Assembly: GCA_910584975.1 (NCBI GenBank)
Contig: CAJUEA010000001.1
Coordinates: 186,001 to 250,000, forward strand
Reading direction: 5' to 3'
From: an uncultured Christensenella sp.
Lineage (GTDB): Bacteria; Bacillota; Clostridia; Christensenellales; UBA3700
DNA length: 64,000 bases
The position numbers were made by a program, and so were the translations under genes. This document shows positions 55,028 to 63,806 of the stretch, piece after piece. How positions within the stretch are numbered: position 1 is the stretch's first letter; every line of letters begins with the position of its first letter. Below the pieces are notes generated by a model that was given only the letters and a program-made list of their open reading frames with translations, made no database searches and was not told the origin of the DNA.

Positions 55028-55720
55028 TTAATCGTGTTTGATGTTTTGCACAATAACTCCGTGATTTGCTCCAAGCTTGCAAACAACAATAAAAGTGTCT
55101 GCAATGCCAGCGTTGTTTGTGCTGATTGTGTAAATTTGCTTTGGTATAAGATTGTTTTGTGAAAGAGCAGTGATAACTTCAGCCATTCTTTCTGCCTTGT
55201 GAACAAGATAAAAAAGACCACCAAACTTAAGGATTTTGCAAGTGCTTTGAATAAGTTGTTCCAAAGTCAGCTTTATTTCGTGGCGTGCAATTGCTATGCT
55301 TTCGCAAAGTCTTGTTTCTCCACTGCCTGTTTTGTAATAAGGAGGATTGCAAACGACTATGTCTGCATATCCACTTGGGATAAAGTCAGAAATATTTTTG
55401 ACATCTGCATTCAAAATTTCAACTCTGTCCTCAAGTTTATTCATAGCGACAGATCTTGTTGCCATATCTGCCATATCCTCTTGAATTTCCACTCCGATGA
55501 CTTTTTGGCAAGATGTTTTGAGTGCAATTAAAATGCTTATTATTCCACCACCTGCACACAAATCGACAACCTTACTTTTGCTGTTTGCACGCACCATATT
55601 TGCAAGCATAACAGAGTCAGATGTAAAGCAATATTTATCTTTGTGGCTTATGATAAATCGTCCGTCCAAACACAAGTCGTTCAATCTTTCGCCGTCAAGT
55701 AAAAAGTCATTGTTTTGCAT
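55028..55720 (-). CDS. trmN6: tRNA1(Val) adenine-N6 methyltransferase-like (TrmN6/YabB)
   Basis: 230 residues. SAM-binding VVDLCAGGGIISILIA and the adenine methyltransferase motif CNPPYY identify it. In E. coli TrmN6 methylates A37 of tRNA-Val. The Bacillus orthologue YabB lies in the same order after the RicT gene. It begins 2 bases after ricT ends. Confidence 0.87.
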   Translation of the reverse strand: MQNNDFLLDGERLNDLCLDGRFIISHKDKYCFTSDSVMLANMVRANSKSKVVDLCAGGGIISILIALKTSCQKVIGVEIQEDMADMATRSVAMNKLEDRVEILNADVKNISDFIPSGYADIVVCNPPYYKTGSGETRLCESIAIARHEIKLTLEQLIQSTCKILKFGGLFYLVHKAERMAEVITALSQNNLIPKQIYTISTNNAGIADTFIVVCKLGANHGVIVQNIKHD

Positions 55721-55722
55721 AC

Positions 55723-56589
55723 TTATTCCTCAAGTTCGCCATCCAAATCAGAGTCGTTGTCAACATCGTCATTATAGTGAGTTGCAGATTTTATATCTGA
55801 CAATTTGTATTCGCCAAAAACAGTTGCACCTTCTTCATTTTGAAATTTTGCTTTAATTGTTTTGTGCAAAATATCAATGCTATCCACAACAGCCTCACCA
55901 TCATTTGTCAAAATTGTTGAGCCAACTTTTGGCATTTCACGCAATGTTTCTGCGTAGTAGTCGTTTTCATATTTAAGGCAACACATAAGTTTGCCACAAA
56001 CACCACTTATTTTTTGTGGATTAAGCGATAATCCTTGATTTTTTGCCATTTTGATTGTAACTTTCTCAAAGTCAGCCAAATGTGAGTGGCAACAGCAAAC
56101 TCTTCCACAAGGTGCAAGTGCGCCCCTCAGTTTAATGTCGTCACGCTCGTAAATTTGTCTTAGTTCAATTCTTGATTTAAGCACAACGGCAAGGTCTTTA
56201 ACAAGTTCTCTGAAATCAACTCTGCCTTCAGATGTGAAAGAAAAAATTGCTTTGCTTTTGTCAAAGGTATATTCGGCATCAACCAGTTTCATTGGGAGGT
56301 TGTGTTTTTGAATTTTTTCCAAGCACACATCATATGCCCATCTTTTCTTTTCCATATTTTCAGCATTTTGCTTTATGTCTTTTTCAGTTGCTTTTCTGAT
56401 AACATCTTTCAAAGGTTTAACAATTTCGCCATCATCCACAAAATGATTGGATGTGGTTACAGTGCCAAACTCAATACCACGAGCAGTTTCAACGATAACT
56501 CCGTCGCCAACCTCAAAAGCTATATCCTTTGGATTGAAAAAGTAAGATTTTTTATTTGAATGGAATTTTACTCCTATAACTTGTTGCAT
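55723..56589 (-). CDS. ricT: PSP1-domain protein RicT (YaaT)
   Basis: 288 residues. The PSP1 domain includes LRGALAPCGRVCCCHSHL and GVCGKLMCCLKYE, whose cysteines bind the iron-sulfur cluster of the RicA-RicF-RicT complex. In Bacillus this complex speeds RNase Y processing, sporulation and competence. The C-terminal about 40 residues are acidic and non-conserved. RicA and RicF are not in the window. AGGAG site present. Confidence 0.92.
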   Translation of the reverse strand: MQQVIGVKFHSNKKSYFFNPKDIAFEVGDGVIVETARGIEFGTVTTSNHFVDDGEIVKPLKDVIRKATEKDIKQNAENMEKKRWAYDVCLEKIQKHNLPMKLVDAEYTFDKSKAIFSFTSEGRVDFRELVKDLAVVLKSRIELRQIYERDDIKLRGALAPCGRVCCCHSHLADFEKVTIKMAKNQGLSLNPQKISGVCGKLMCCLKYENDYYAETLREMPKVGSTILTNDGEAVVDSIDILHKTIKAKFQNEEGATVFGEYKLSDIKSATHYNDDVDNDSDLDGELEE

Positions 56590-56776
56590 ATTTTCTCCTT
56601 TATTTTAAAGATAAAAATTTTATCTTTGTTTTAAATTGTCTGTTGTCTTGTATTGCAAAACATAAGGTTATTTATTCTAATAATTTGTACTTTTATATAT
56701 TTGTTATCTGCACTTGATAGGGCAGTCATAATAATCAATTGTAATATATAATTAAGAATCAAATGATAATCATAAA

Positions 56777-57724
56777 TTAGTTTGCTGTCAGATATTTGAT
56801 TTCTGCAATTTTCAGCAAAAAGTTTGTTGCCACTGCTTGAGGATTGCAATTGCTGTTAAGCCTTTTTGCCGTATCCACAATAAGGTCGGTCAAATTTGCA
56901 AGTGTAGCAATGTTGTAGGTTATGGCAAGTGGATTAGGTATATTATTGATTATATCCTCAATGGTGCCGGATATAATTCCTTCAAGCACAGAAAGTGAAT
57001 AAAGCATTTCATCTTTGTCGGTGCCTAGGTGATTTACGAACCCTGCAATCAATGATGTAGAGGTGTAATCTGTCAGCAAGTTTATCATTTTGTTGTAGTA
57101 TTCTTTAAATTTTTCGTCTGCAATCAAAGATTTTGCAAGTGTTAAATTACCTTTGCTAAATTTGACTGCAAGTTCAATATTTTGTGAATTAGTATCGATT
57201 TTCGAAAGTTCTTTTGCAATATTTTGATTGTTCCAAATGTTAAGATAAAGCTTTTTAACACGAGATTTTATTGTTTGCAGCATATTGGCTTCGCTTTGCA
57301 CTGCCAAAATGATTATCACGCCTTCCGTTGGCTCTTCCAATGTTTTAAGCAGTTTGTTTTGACTTGCCTCATTCATACTTTCGGCATTGCATATAACATA
57401 AATTTTATAGTTTTTTTCAATTGCAGAAATTGCTGTATCATTGATAAGCTCTTTTATGTCGTCAACTTTAATGCTTGTGTCTTTTTTCAAAAAGTAAACA
57501 TTTGGGTTGTTGTGGTGCTCAAGTCTTAGGCACTCGTCACATTCTCCACACGCCTCGTGCTTTTTGCAATATATAGTTTGCAGCATAACAGCAACAAAAT
57601 TATCCAAAGTTTCCTTGTCTTCGGATATTAACATATAGCTGTGAGCAATTCTGTTTTGTTTTGCGTCTTGCTCAACAATTTTGTAAGCTTTTGATTCTTT
57701 TATAACATCGCTGTATTCTATCAC
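56777..57724 (-). CDS. holB: DNA polymerase III subunit delta prime
   Basis: 315 residues of the clamp-loader fold. N-terminal QNRIAHSYMLISEDKE replaces a true P-loop, as expected for delta prime. The zinc site CGECDEC lies near residue 60, and EASQNKLLKTLEEP is diagnostic. It overlaps tmk by 4 bases. A 187-base gap with no gene separates it from ricT, longer than usual for this operon. It carries one copy of the dispersed motif. Confidence 0.92.
   Translation of the reverse strand: MIEYSDVIKESKAYKIVEQDAKQNRIAHSYMLISEDKETLDNFVAVMLQTIYCKKHEACGECDECLRLEHHNNPNVYFLKKDTSIKVDDIKELINDTAISAIEKNYKIYVICNAESMNEASQNKLLKTLEEPTEGVIIILAVQSEANMLQTIKSRVKKLYLNIWNNQNIAKELSKIDTNSQNIELAVKFSKGNLTLAKSLIADEKFKEYYNKMINLLTDYTSTSLIAGFVNHLGTDKDEMLYSLSVLEGIISGTIEDIINNIPNPLAITYNIATLANLTDLIVDTAKRLNSNCNPQAVATNFLLKIAEIKYLTAN
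57190..57205 (-). repeat. 16-base dispersed motif, copy 8 (inside holB)
   Basis: On the minus strand TCGAAAATCGATACTA, one mismatch, read in holB as SKIDT plus one partial codon. Sense orientation. Confidence 0.7.
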
Positions 57725-58350
57725 TTGATTATTCCTCTTGCTTGCAAATTGCGAATTATTGCAGTGTGAGTTTCAAACTTGTTGCCTCTTGGTGAAATGC
57801 TTATTATGCGGTCAGGGTACATATCGATTGCTTTTTTGTAACCTTCGTAAACTCTTTTATGAAATTCCAATGATTGCAATTCCATACGATCGCCTTCGTC
57901 ACGACCACCTTTTCTTTTAAAAGCGTCCTCTGGAGGAAGGTCAAGAAAAATTGTGATATCAGGCATATAATTTCCACAAACAATTTGATTTAAGGAATTG
58001 ATAATGTCAACACCCAGATTTCTTGCAAAGCCTTGGTAAGCCATTGTGCTGTCAATAAAACGGTCGCAAATAACAAGTTCGCCACCCTCAATGGCAGGAA
58101 TGATAACTTGTCCCATAAGTTGTGCACGGGCAGAAGAATAAAGCATTGCCTCGCAAAGTGGAGTCATTTCGTTGTTTTGTGGGTCAAGTATGATTTTTCT
58201 GATTTTTTCACTAAGCATATTGCCACCTGGCTCACGCAAAAACATTGCTTTCTGTTCAGTTTTTCTAAGGTAGTCTTTCAGCATATTAACTTGTGTTGAT
58301 TTGCCAACGCCTTCGCAACCTTCAAAAGTGATAAATTTTCCTCTTGCCAT
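57721..58350 (-). CDS. tmk: Thymidylate kinase
   Basis: It phosphorylates dTMP to dTDP (209 residues). The P-loop GCEGVGKST is at residues 11-19, with CDRFIDSTMAYQG and a lid region (RKGGRDEGDRMELQ). It is in the Bacillus order tmk-holB-ricT-yabB, though the yaaQ and yaaR genes found there are missing. Confidence 0.95.
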   Translation of the reverse strand: MARGKFITFEGCEGVGKSTQVNMLKDYLRKTEQKAMFLREPGGNMLSEKIRKIILDPQNNEMTPLCEAMLYSSARAQLMGQVIIPAIEGGELVICDRFIDSTMAYQGFARNLGVDIINSLNQIVCGNYMPDITIFLDLPPEDAFKRKGGRDEGDRMELQSLEFHKRVYEGYKKAIDMYPDRIISISPRGNKFETHTAIIRNLQARGIIK

Positions 58351-58511
58351 ATTTTATCCTCTATCGTAATAAATTATTTTATATTGTAGCGTTTACCAAA
58401 TAGTTTTTAAAATTCTTATTTAACTAATCGATAATATTTGCTAATCGTCAATAACAAAGATTAAACTTATTTGAAATTATGATATATCTTATAATGTTTA
58501 ATTTTCATTTG

Positions 58512-59756
58512 TTAGCTTTTATAAACGGGTATTTTTCCATTGATTAGTCCAAAAATTTCGCATTTTGTGGTGAGTAAAAAATCAATTATTTCGCTATCCA
58601 AAATGTCCCCAGTCGTGATTATCGGAGTGCCAGGAGGATATATCCCTATATTGCCAGCAGCAATTCTATCTACGCATTTATCTGCCTGCAAAAATTCAAC
58701 TTTTTTGCATTTAGTATCGATTTTTGATAGTTTTTTTGTGTTTATTTTGATAGCTTTTTCTTGCACATCAATGTTGTTTAAAACTTGTGCCAATGTGCTC
58801 AAATGCTTGCAGTTGTAAGGTGTTACTATTGCAACCAAAATATCATAATAGGTCATTTCCAAAAAGATATTTTGCTCTTCAAGCTTGTTTGCAATGCTTT
58901 TTCCGTCCAAGCCTTTTGCACAAATGCAGAGGCGTGTTTTGTCATGCGTTTCAACAACTTGATATTTGCCACAAAGTTGTTTTTTAAAATTTTCAATTTG
59001 TGCAATACAGTTGTTGTATAAAGTTTCGCCGTTTTGTGAAAAATTGCGAATAGCATTGTCAATACTTGCCATAGTAAGATAGCTTGGACTTGAGGAGTGC
59101 AACACACTTCTAGAATAGTAAAGCAAATCAAAAATTGTTTGGTCATTACATAATATTCCTGCCCCACCTGTCAGTACTGGTAAAGTTTTGTGAAAGGAAA
59201 GTATTGTGATGTCAGCATCCTTTGTGTCAAGCTGTGGTAGATTTTTGCAAAAAGCAAAATGTGAACCATGACTTGCATCTACAATTACAACAGCAGAGGT
59301 GTTCTGTAATTTGCAAATATCTTTGACTTTTCCAAAATAATCGGGTGTTGTGATTAAAACAGCATCAAAATCATTTGGATTAATATTGTCTAAATCGTTC
59401 GCATATGTAATATTAAAGTTAAATGCATTTGCATAGTTGTGCACAGATTTGTGGCAGTCGCCAATCAAAAGTAGCTTATTTCCAATATTTTTTGCCGTAT
59501 GTAGGGCAATTGCAACACCCATGGTTGCACCATTTGTTAGCATCAAAGCATATTTTGTGCCGTATGCTTTTGCAATGTTTTGCTCGCAATTTTTAATCAC
59601 GCCATTGCTTTCAATCAAATTGTCGGAAAAAGATAGTTCAGTAATATCCATTGCTGTGGTTATTTGAATATCTTCGCCATTATGAGCAGGCATATGAAAA
59701 CGAATTGGTTCAGATTTTGCATAATTTAATGCACTTGAAAACAATTTGTTTTGCAT
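58512..59756 (-). CDS. Orn/Lys/Arg decarboxylase-family PLP protein (YaaO-like)
   Basis: 414 residues. FHMPAHNG at the N-terminus, the PLP aspartate/histidine region VIVDASHGSHFAF and the Schiff-base lysine in SFHKTLPVLTGGAG are intact. It lies upstream of tmk, as yaaO does in Bacillus. It is shorter than biodegradative decarboxylases and lacks their N-terminal wing domain. The substrate is probably arginine or lysine; not decided by sequence. It contains one dispersed motif copy. Confidence 0.88.
   Translation of the reverse strand: MQNKLFSSALNYAKSEPIRFHMPAHNGEDIQITTAMDITELSFSDNLIESNGVIKNCEQNIAKAYGTKYALMLTNGATMGVAIALHTAKNIGNKLLLIGDCHKSVHNYANAFNFNITYANDLDNINPNDFDAVLITTPDYFGKVKDICKLQNTSAVVIVDASHGSHFAFCKNLPQLDTKDADITILSFHKTLPVLTGGAGILCNDQTIFDLLYYSRSVLHSSSPSYLTMASIDNAIRNFSQNGETLYNNCIAQIENFKKQLCGKYQVVETHDKTRLCICAKGLDGKSIANKLEEQNIFLEMTYYDILVAIVTPYNCKHLSTLAQVLNNIDVQEKAIKINTKKLSKIDTKCKKVEFLQADKCVDRIAAGNIGIYPPGTPIITTGDILDSEIIDFLLTTKCEIFGLINGKIPVYKS
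58712..58727 (-). repeat. 16-base dispersed motif, copy 9 (inside decarboxylase gene)
   Basis: On the minus strand an exact TCAAAAATCGATACTA, read as SKIDT plus one partial codon in the gene frame. Sense orientation. Confidence 0.8.
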
Positions 59757-59807
59757 ATTATCCTCCGTGATAGTCTATTTTGTATTGAGTTGCAAGTTTT
59801 TTAGTGA

Positions 59808-59980
59808 CAGTTAAAATTCGCGTACAATCATTATAACAGCTAAAGCTCGTCGCAAAGCAGCCCGGAGGGATATTTTGCAGTGACGAATGCTATTTCAATG
59901 AGGAGCGAGCTTGGTAAACAAGCAAATGACGGCAGTCATTTAATTTTAACGGCAGTTAAAATTCGCGTACAATCATTATA
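59808..59980. repeat. Compact element flanked by 28-bp direct repeats
   Basis: Identical 28-base copies (59808-59835 and 59953-59980; each contains TTAAAATTCGCGTACAATCA) flank about 117 bases that are more GC-rich than the surroundings. Just before and overlapping the second copy are two hairpins with the same GGCA loop: AAATGAC/GTCATTT (59924-59941) and AATTTTAAC/GTTAAAATT (59942-59963). It looks like a miniature mobile or repeat element. Confidence 0.6.
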
Positions 59981-60083
59981 CAATAAAATCTGCATAATTG
60001 CAACGCATTTTGTAAATTATATAAAATTCGACTGATTTTTTATATTTTATAATAATTATAAAAGTTATATATGACTATAATCA

Positions 60084-60112
60084 TTGACAATAGCAATTTA
60101 AAATGTTAGAAT
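60084..60112 (+). promoter_or_regulatory. Promoter of the RNase J gene
   Basis: TTGACA (60084-60089), 17 bases, TAGAAT (60107-60112) with extended TG at 60104-60105. The leader is about 85 bases. Confidence 0.8.
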
Positions 60113-60204
60113 GTAATTGGTATCTTTTGGATATTTGGTACTATTTGTAAATTTTAGAACTACTTGCGATAAAAATTTATCGATTTATTATATTGGAGAG
60201 TGTA

Positions 60205-61848
60205 ATGGCAAAACAACTGAAAATAGCGTTTTTGGGTGGTGTTGGCGAAATTGGCAAAAATATGACTGCTGTGGAATATGGCGACAATATTTTTATAATT
60301 GATTGCGGCTCAATGTTTCCCACAAACGATACTCCGGGAATTGACTTGGTAATTCCTGATTTTAATTATATTATAAAAAACAAAGACAAAGTGAGGGCAA
60401 TTTTGCTTACTCACGGACACGAAGACCATATTGGAGGAATGCCGTATTTGCTTAAGGAATTGCCTGATGTGAAAGTTTATGGCTCAAAGCTTACTCTTGC
60501 ACTTTTGCAGCACAAATTGAATGAGGCCAAAATCACAATGCCCAAATGCGTTTGCGTTGAGGGGGGCAGTGTGGAAAAAATAGGAGTTTTCTCCGTGGAA
60601 TTTATCAAACAAAGTCACTCTATATCGGGGGCTTTCGCACTTGCAATTTCTACACCTATCGGCGTTATTTTTCATACAGGCGATTTCAAAATTGACTATA
60701 CCCCAATTGATGGCGAGCGAGCAGATTTGTCAAGATTTGCAAGATTGGGTGATGAAGGTGTTTTGCTTATGCTTAGCGAAAGCACTAATATTGAAAAAAA
60801 TGGCTATTCAATGAGTGAAAGTGCAGTTGGTGCAACAATAGATAAGCTTTTTGCAAACAATTTGGATTCAAGAATAATAATTGCAACTTTTGCAAGCAAT
60901 GTGCACAGAATGCAACAGATTATTAATATCTGCGAAAAATATGGCAGAAAAGTTGTGTTTAATGGCAGAAGTATGCTTAAGGTAAGTGAACTTGCAAGGC
61001 AGATTGGCGAGCTTAACTACAAGCCAGGCACTGTGGTTGAGGCAGAACAAATGGATAAATATCCTGCACGCAAAATTTGCATTATTTCCACAGGTTCACA
61101 AGGCGAGCCGATGAGTGCTTTAACACGAATGGCAAGTGGAGATGACAAAATAATTGTTGGCAAAAACGATGTTATTATTTTGTCTTCTTCTCCAATTCCG
61201 GGCAATGAAAAATATGTCTACAACACAATTAACAATCTTTATCAAAGAGGCGCAAAAGTCATTTATGGCTCACTTGGCGATTTGCATGTGTCAGGTCACG
61301 CTTGCAAAGAGGAATTAAAACTTATGTTGTCTTTGATCAGACCAAAGTTTTTTATCCCTGTTCATGGTGAGTATAGGCATTTGAAACAGCATGAAGAACT
61401 TGCAATGTCACTAGGTGTTCCTCAAAAAAACATTAGCATTTGTGAAATTGGCTCTCAAATTGAAATCAAAAAGACAAAACTTGCAACTTGTGAGAGCATT
61501 ACAGCAGGTAGCGTTTATGTTGACGGGTTGATGGATGTGGATGATATCGTTTTGCGTGACAGAACACAACTATCAAAAGATGGTTTTGTGGTATGTTTGC
61601 TTGGAGTTAGTTTGGAGTCAAATAGTCTTTCTGCACCACCAGATATTATTGCAAGAGGTTTGCAGTTTACAGATGAAATTTTGGAAGAGATAAAAGAGGC
61701 AATCTGCAAAATGTTTGAAGGCTTTTCTTATCATGGTAGCAATGACAGAGGTAGTTTGAAAGCATCAACAAGAAGAATAATAAACAATATTATCAAAGCA
61801 AGACTAAAACAACGCCCAATGATATTGCCTATTATTATGGAAATCTAG
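60205..61848 (+). CDS. rnj: Ribonuclease J
   Basis: A metallo-beta-lactamase/beta-CASP nuclease (547 residues) with 5'-3' exo- and endonuclease activity, central to mRNA turnover in Firmicutes. The metal motif HGHEDH is at residues 70-75, with GDFKIDYTPIDG, SESTN, and the beta-CASP end FIPVHGEYRHL. The C-terminal domain is present. I start at ATG 60205 (after TTGGAG) and not at an upstream TTG inside the binding site. J1 versus J2 cannot be decided. Confidence 0.94.
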   Translation: MAKQLKIAFLGGVGEIGKNMTAVEYGDNIFIIDCGSMFPTNDTPGIDLVIPDFNYIIKNKDKVRAILLTHGHEDHIGGMPYLLKELPDVKVYGSKLTLALLQHKLNEAKITMPKCVCVEGGSVEKIGVFSVEFIKQSHSISGAFALAISTPIGVIFHTGDFKIDYTPIDGERADLSRFARLGDEGVLLMLSESTNIEKNGYSMSESAVGATIDKLFANNLDSRIIIATFASNVHRMQQIINICEKYGRKVVFNGRSMLKVSELARQIGELNYKPGTVVEAEQMDKYPARKICIISTGSQGEPMSALTRMASGDDKIIVGKNDVIILSSSPIPGNEKYVYNTINNLYQRGAKVIYGSLGDLHVSGHACKEELKLMLSLIRPKFFIPVHGEYRHLKQHEELAMSLGVPQKNISICEIGSQIEIKKTKLATCESITAGSVYVDGLMDVDDIVLRDRTQLSKDGFVVCLLGVSLESNSLSAPPDIIARGLQFTDEILEEIKEAICKMFEGFSYHGSNDRGSLKASTRRIINNIIKARLKQRPMILPIIMEI

Positions 61849-61992
61849 TTTATTATTGTTTGAAAAGATGCAGTATTTTGTGCATAGTTAGAACAAAATA
61901 AAAAATTGCAAAATAAACTTTTCAATAAGTAGCGTTTGATTTTTGCAATACGCAATATTAAAAATATCAAAGTTTTCCGTGTGGAGTTTTGT

Positions 61993-62595
61993 ATGAAAGA
62001 ATTTAATAAAAAGTTTGAGGAAATAGAAAAGTCTGCACGAGAAAGATATATTCCTGTTATACTGGATGACTCAAAAGAGGAACTCTTGCAGTTGGTGAAA
62101 GTTGTGCAGCCAAAACGCATTTTGGAAATTGGCACAGCAATAGGTTATAGTGGGTCGCTTATGTTACTTGAGTGTAAAGATGCAATTCTTGATACGATAG
62201 AATTGCTGGAAGAAAGACAGAAAGAGGCAGCTTTAAACTTTGAGATGTTTGGAGTGAAGGAAAGAGTAAACAGCTATCTTGGTGATGCAATGGAAGTTTT
62301 GCCAAAGGTAATCAAAAACAACACCTATGATTTGGTGTTTATTGACGGACCAAAAAGCAAATATTTGGCATATTTAAATTTGGTTAAAAGCAACATTGCA
62401 AAAGGTGGCTATGTTTTTTGTGATAATGTGCTTTTTAGGGGTATGGTACAGAGTGGAAGAAAACCGCCTCATAAATTTAGAACACTTGTTGTCGGACTTA
62501 GAAAATTTTTGGAGAATATCAAAATTAATAGCGATTTTCGTGTGGAAATTAAGGAAAAAGGAGATGGCATTGCCATTATAAAAGTATTAAAATGA
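61993..62595 (+). CDS. trmR: tRNA 5-hydroxyuridine methyltransferase-like (TrmR)
   Basis: 200 residues of the class I O-methyltransferase fold: RILEIGTAIGYSGSLMLLE binds SAM, and LVFIDGPKSKY holds the metal/catalytic aspartate. Directly followed, with a 4-base overlap, by a U32 peptidase-family gene, matching the trmR-trhP pair that makes methoxyuridine at tRNA position 34 in Bacillus. ATG 61993 follows GTGGAG. Confidence 0.85.
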   Translation: MKEFNKKFEEIEKSARERYIPVILDDSKEELLQLVKVVQPKRILEIGTAIGYSGSLMLLECKDAILDTIELLEERQKEAALNFEMFGVKERVNSYLGDAMEVLPKVIKNNTYDLVFIDGPKSKYLAYLNLVKSNIAKGGYVFCDNVLFRGMVQSGRKPPHKFRTLVVGLRKFLENIKINSDFRVEIKEKGDGIAIIKVLK

Positions 62596-63806
62596 TTGAA
62601 TTGTTGGCACCTTGTGGAGATTTTAACAAATTGAAAACTGCACTGCATTTTGGTGCAGATGCTGTTTATGTTGGTGGCAACAATTATGGACTTAGAAAAG
62701 GTGCCAAAAACTTCAGCAACGACGGCTTGGCTGAGGCTGTGCAATATTGCCATGAGAGAGGTAAGAAATTGTATGTTACTTGCAATATTGTTGCACACAA
62801 TAGAGATTTTGAAGGGCTTGAAGAATATTTGCAATATTTGGATAATATTGGTGTGGATGCTGTTATTGTTTCTGACCCGGGGATTATTGTTTTTTGCAAA
62901 AAAGTACTAAAAAAAACTCAAATACATTTGTCAACTCAAGCAAATGCCACAAACAAATATTCAGTTAAGTTTTGGGCAGATTGTGGTGTAAGTCGAATTG
63001 TGCTTGCAAGAGAGCTAAGCGTTGAGGAAATAAAAGAAATTAAAGATTACATTGGGGATGTTGAACTTGAGGCATTTGTGCATGGAGCAATGTGCGTTTC
63101 TCATAGTGGAAGATGTCTGTTAAGCAACTTTTTGACACACAGAGATGGCAATCATGGCGATTGTGTGCAGGCTTGCAGATGGGAATACGCCATTCACGAA
63201 GTTAACAATGACAACAAAAAGCTGATTTTGACAGAGGACGAGAAAGGCTCTTACATAATGAACAGCAAGGATTTGAATATGCTTGCAAATTTGAAAGATT
63301 TGATGGATGCAGGGGTTTGCTCTTTTAAGATTGAGGGTAGAATGAAATCGCAATATTATGTGGGAACTGTTATCAATGCATACAGAACAGCTATTGATTT
63401 GGTGCAAAAAGGTCAAGAAATGCCCGAATATTTGCAAAAAGAACTTGCAAAGACAGCACACAGAGATTACACCACAGGTTTTTATTATGGCGATAACAAT
63501 ACGATAAGCTATGATAACAATCAAACTGCGGGAGAATATGAGTTTATGGCTGAGGTTATCGGCTATGACAAGGCAAAAGGTGGCATTTGGGTGGAACAAC
63601 GCAACAGATTTGCTATTGGTGATTGTTTGGAAATTTTGTCTGCTACTAGAGAATATCTTAATAAAAATATCATAATCGAGGTTATGGAAAATGTGGATGG
63701 AGAGGCTGTTGCTGATGCAAAGCTTGTGCAGCAAAAGCTGTTTATAAAAACTGATTATCCACTTTCAAAACACGATATTTTGAGAAAAAAGGTGGTAAAA
63801 TGTTAG
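62592..63806 (+). CDS. trhP: U32 family protein, tRNA hydroxylation TrhP-like
   Basis: 404 residues. LLAPCGDFNKLKTALHFGADAVY at the N-terminus and the U32 signature EAFVHGAMCVSHSGRCLLS near residue 160, with further cysteines (CVQACRWEY), are present. TrhP proteins hydroxylate U34 of certain tRNAs using prephenate; older annotation calls them collagenases or proteases. The partnership with trmR supports the tRNA role. Confidence 0.87.
   Translation: MIELLAPCGDFNKLKTALHFGADAVYVGGNNYGLRKGAKNFSNDGLAEAVQYCHERGKKLYVTCNIVAHNRDFEGLEEYLQYLDNIGVDAVIVSDPGIIVFCKKVLKKTQIHLSTQANATNKYSVKFWADCGVSRIVLARELSVEEIKEIKDYIGDVELEAFVHGAMCVSHSGRCLLSNFLTHRDGNHGDCVQACRWEYAIHEVNNDNKKLILTEDEKGSYIMNSKDLNMLANLKDLMDAGVCSFKIEGRMKSQYYVGTVINAYRTAIDLVQKGQEMPEYLQKELAKTAHRDYTTGFYYGDNNTISYDNNQTAGEYEFMAEVIGYDKAKGGIWVEQRNRFAIGDCLEILSATREYLNKNIIIEVMENVDGEAVADAKLVQQKLFIKTDYPLSKHDILRKKVVKC

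Larger units (their letters stand above)
59757..60204. other. Divergent gap before RNase J gene
   Basis: This 448-base gap holds the direct-repeat element, then about 100 AT-rich bases and the RNase J promoter. No gene seen. Confidence 0.6.

Noticed and set aside
54997..55224. Minus-strand frame overlapping the 3' half of trmN6
   Set aside because: No initiation signal and no family; trmN6 in the other frame is well conserved to its stop.
62526..62541. Partial motif match inside trmR on the minus strand
   Set aside because: At least two mismatches, and antisense to the gene, unlike all accepted copies.
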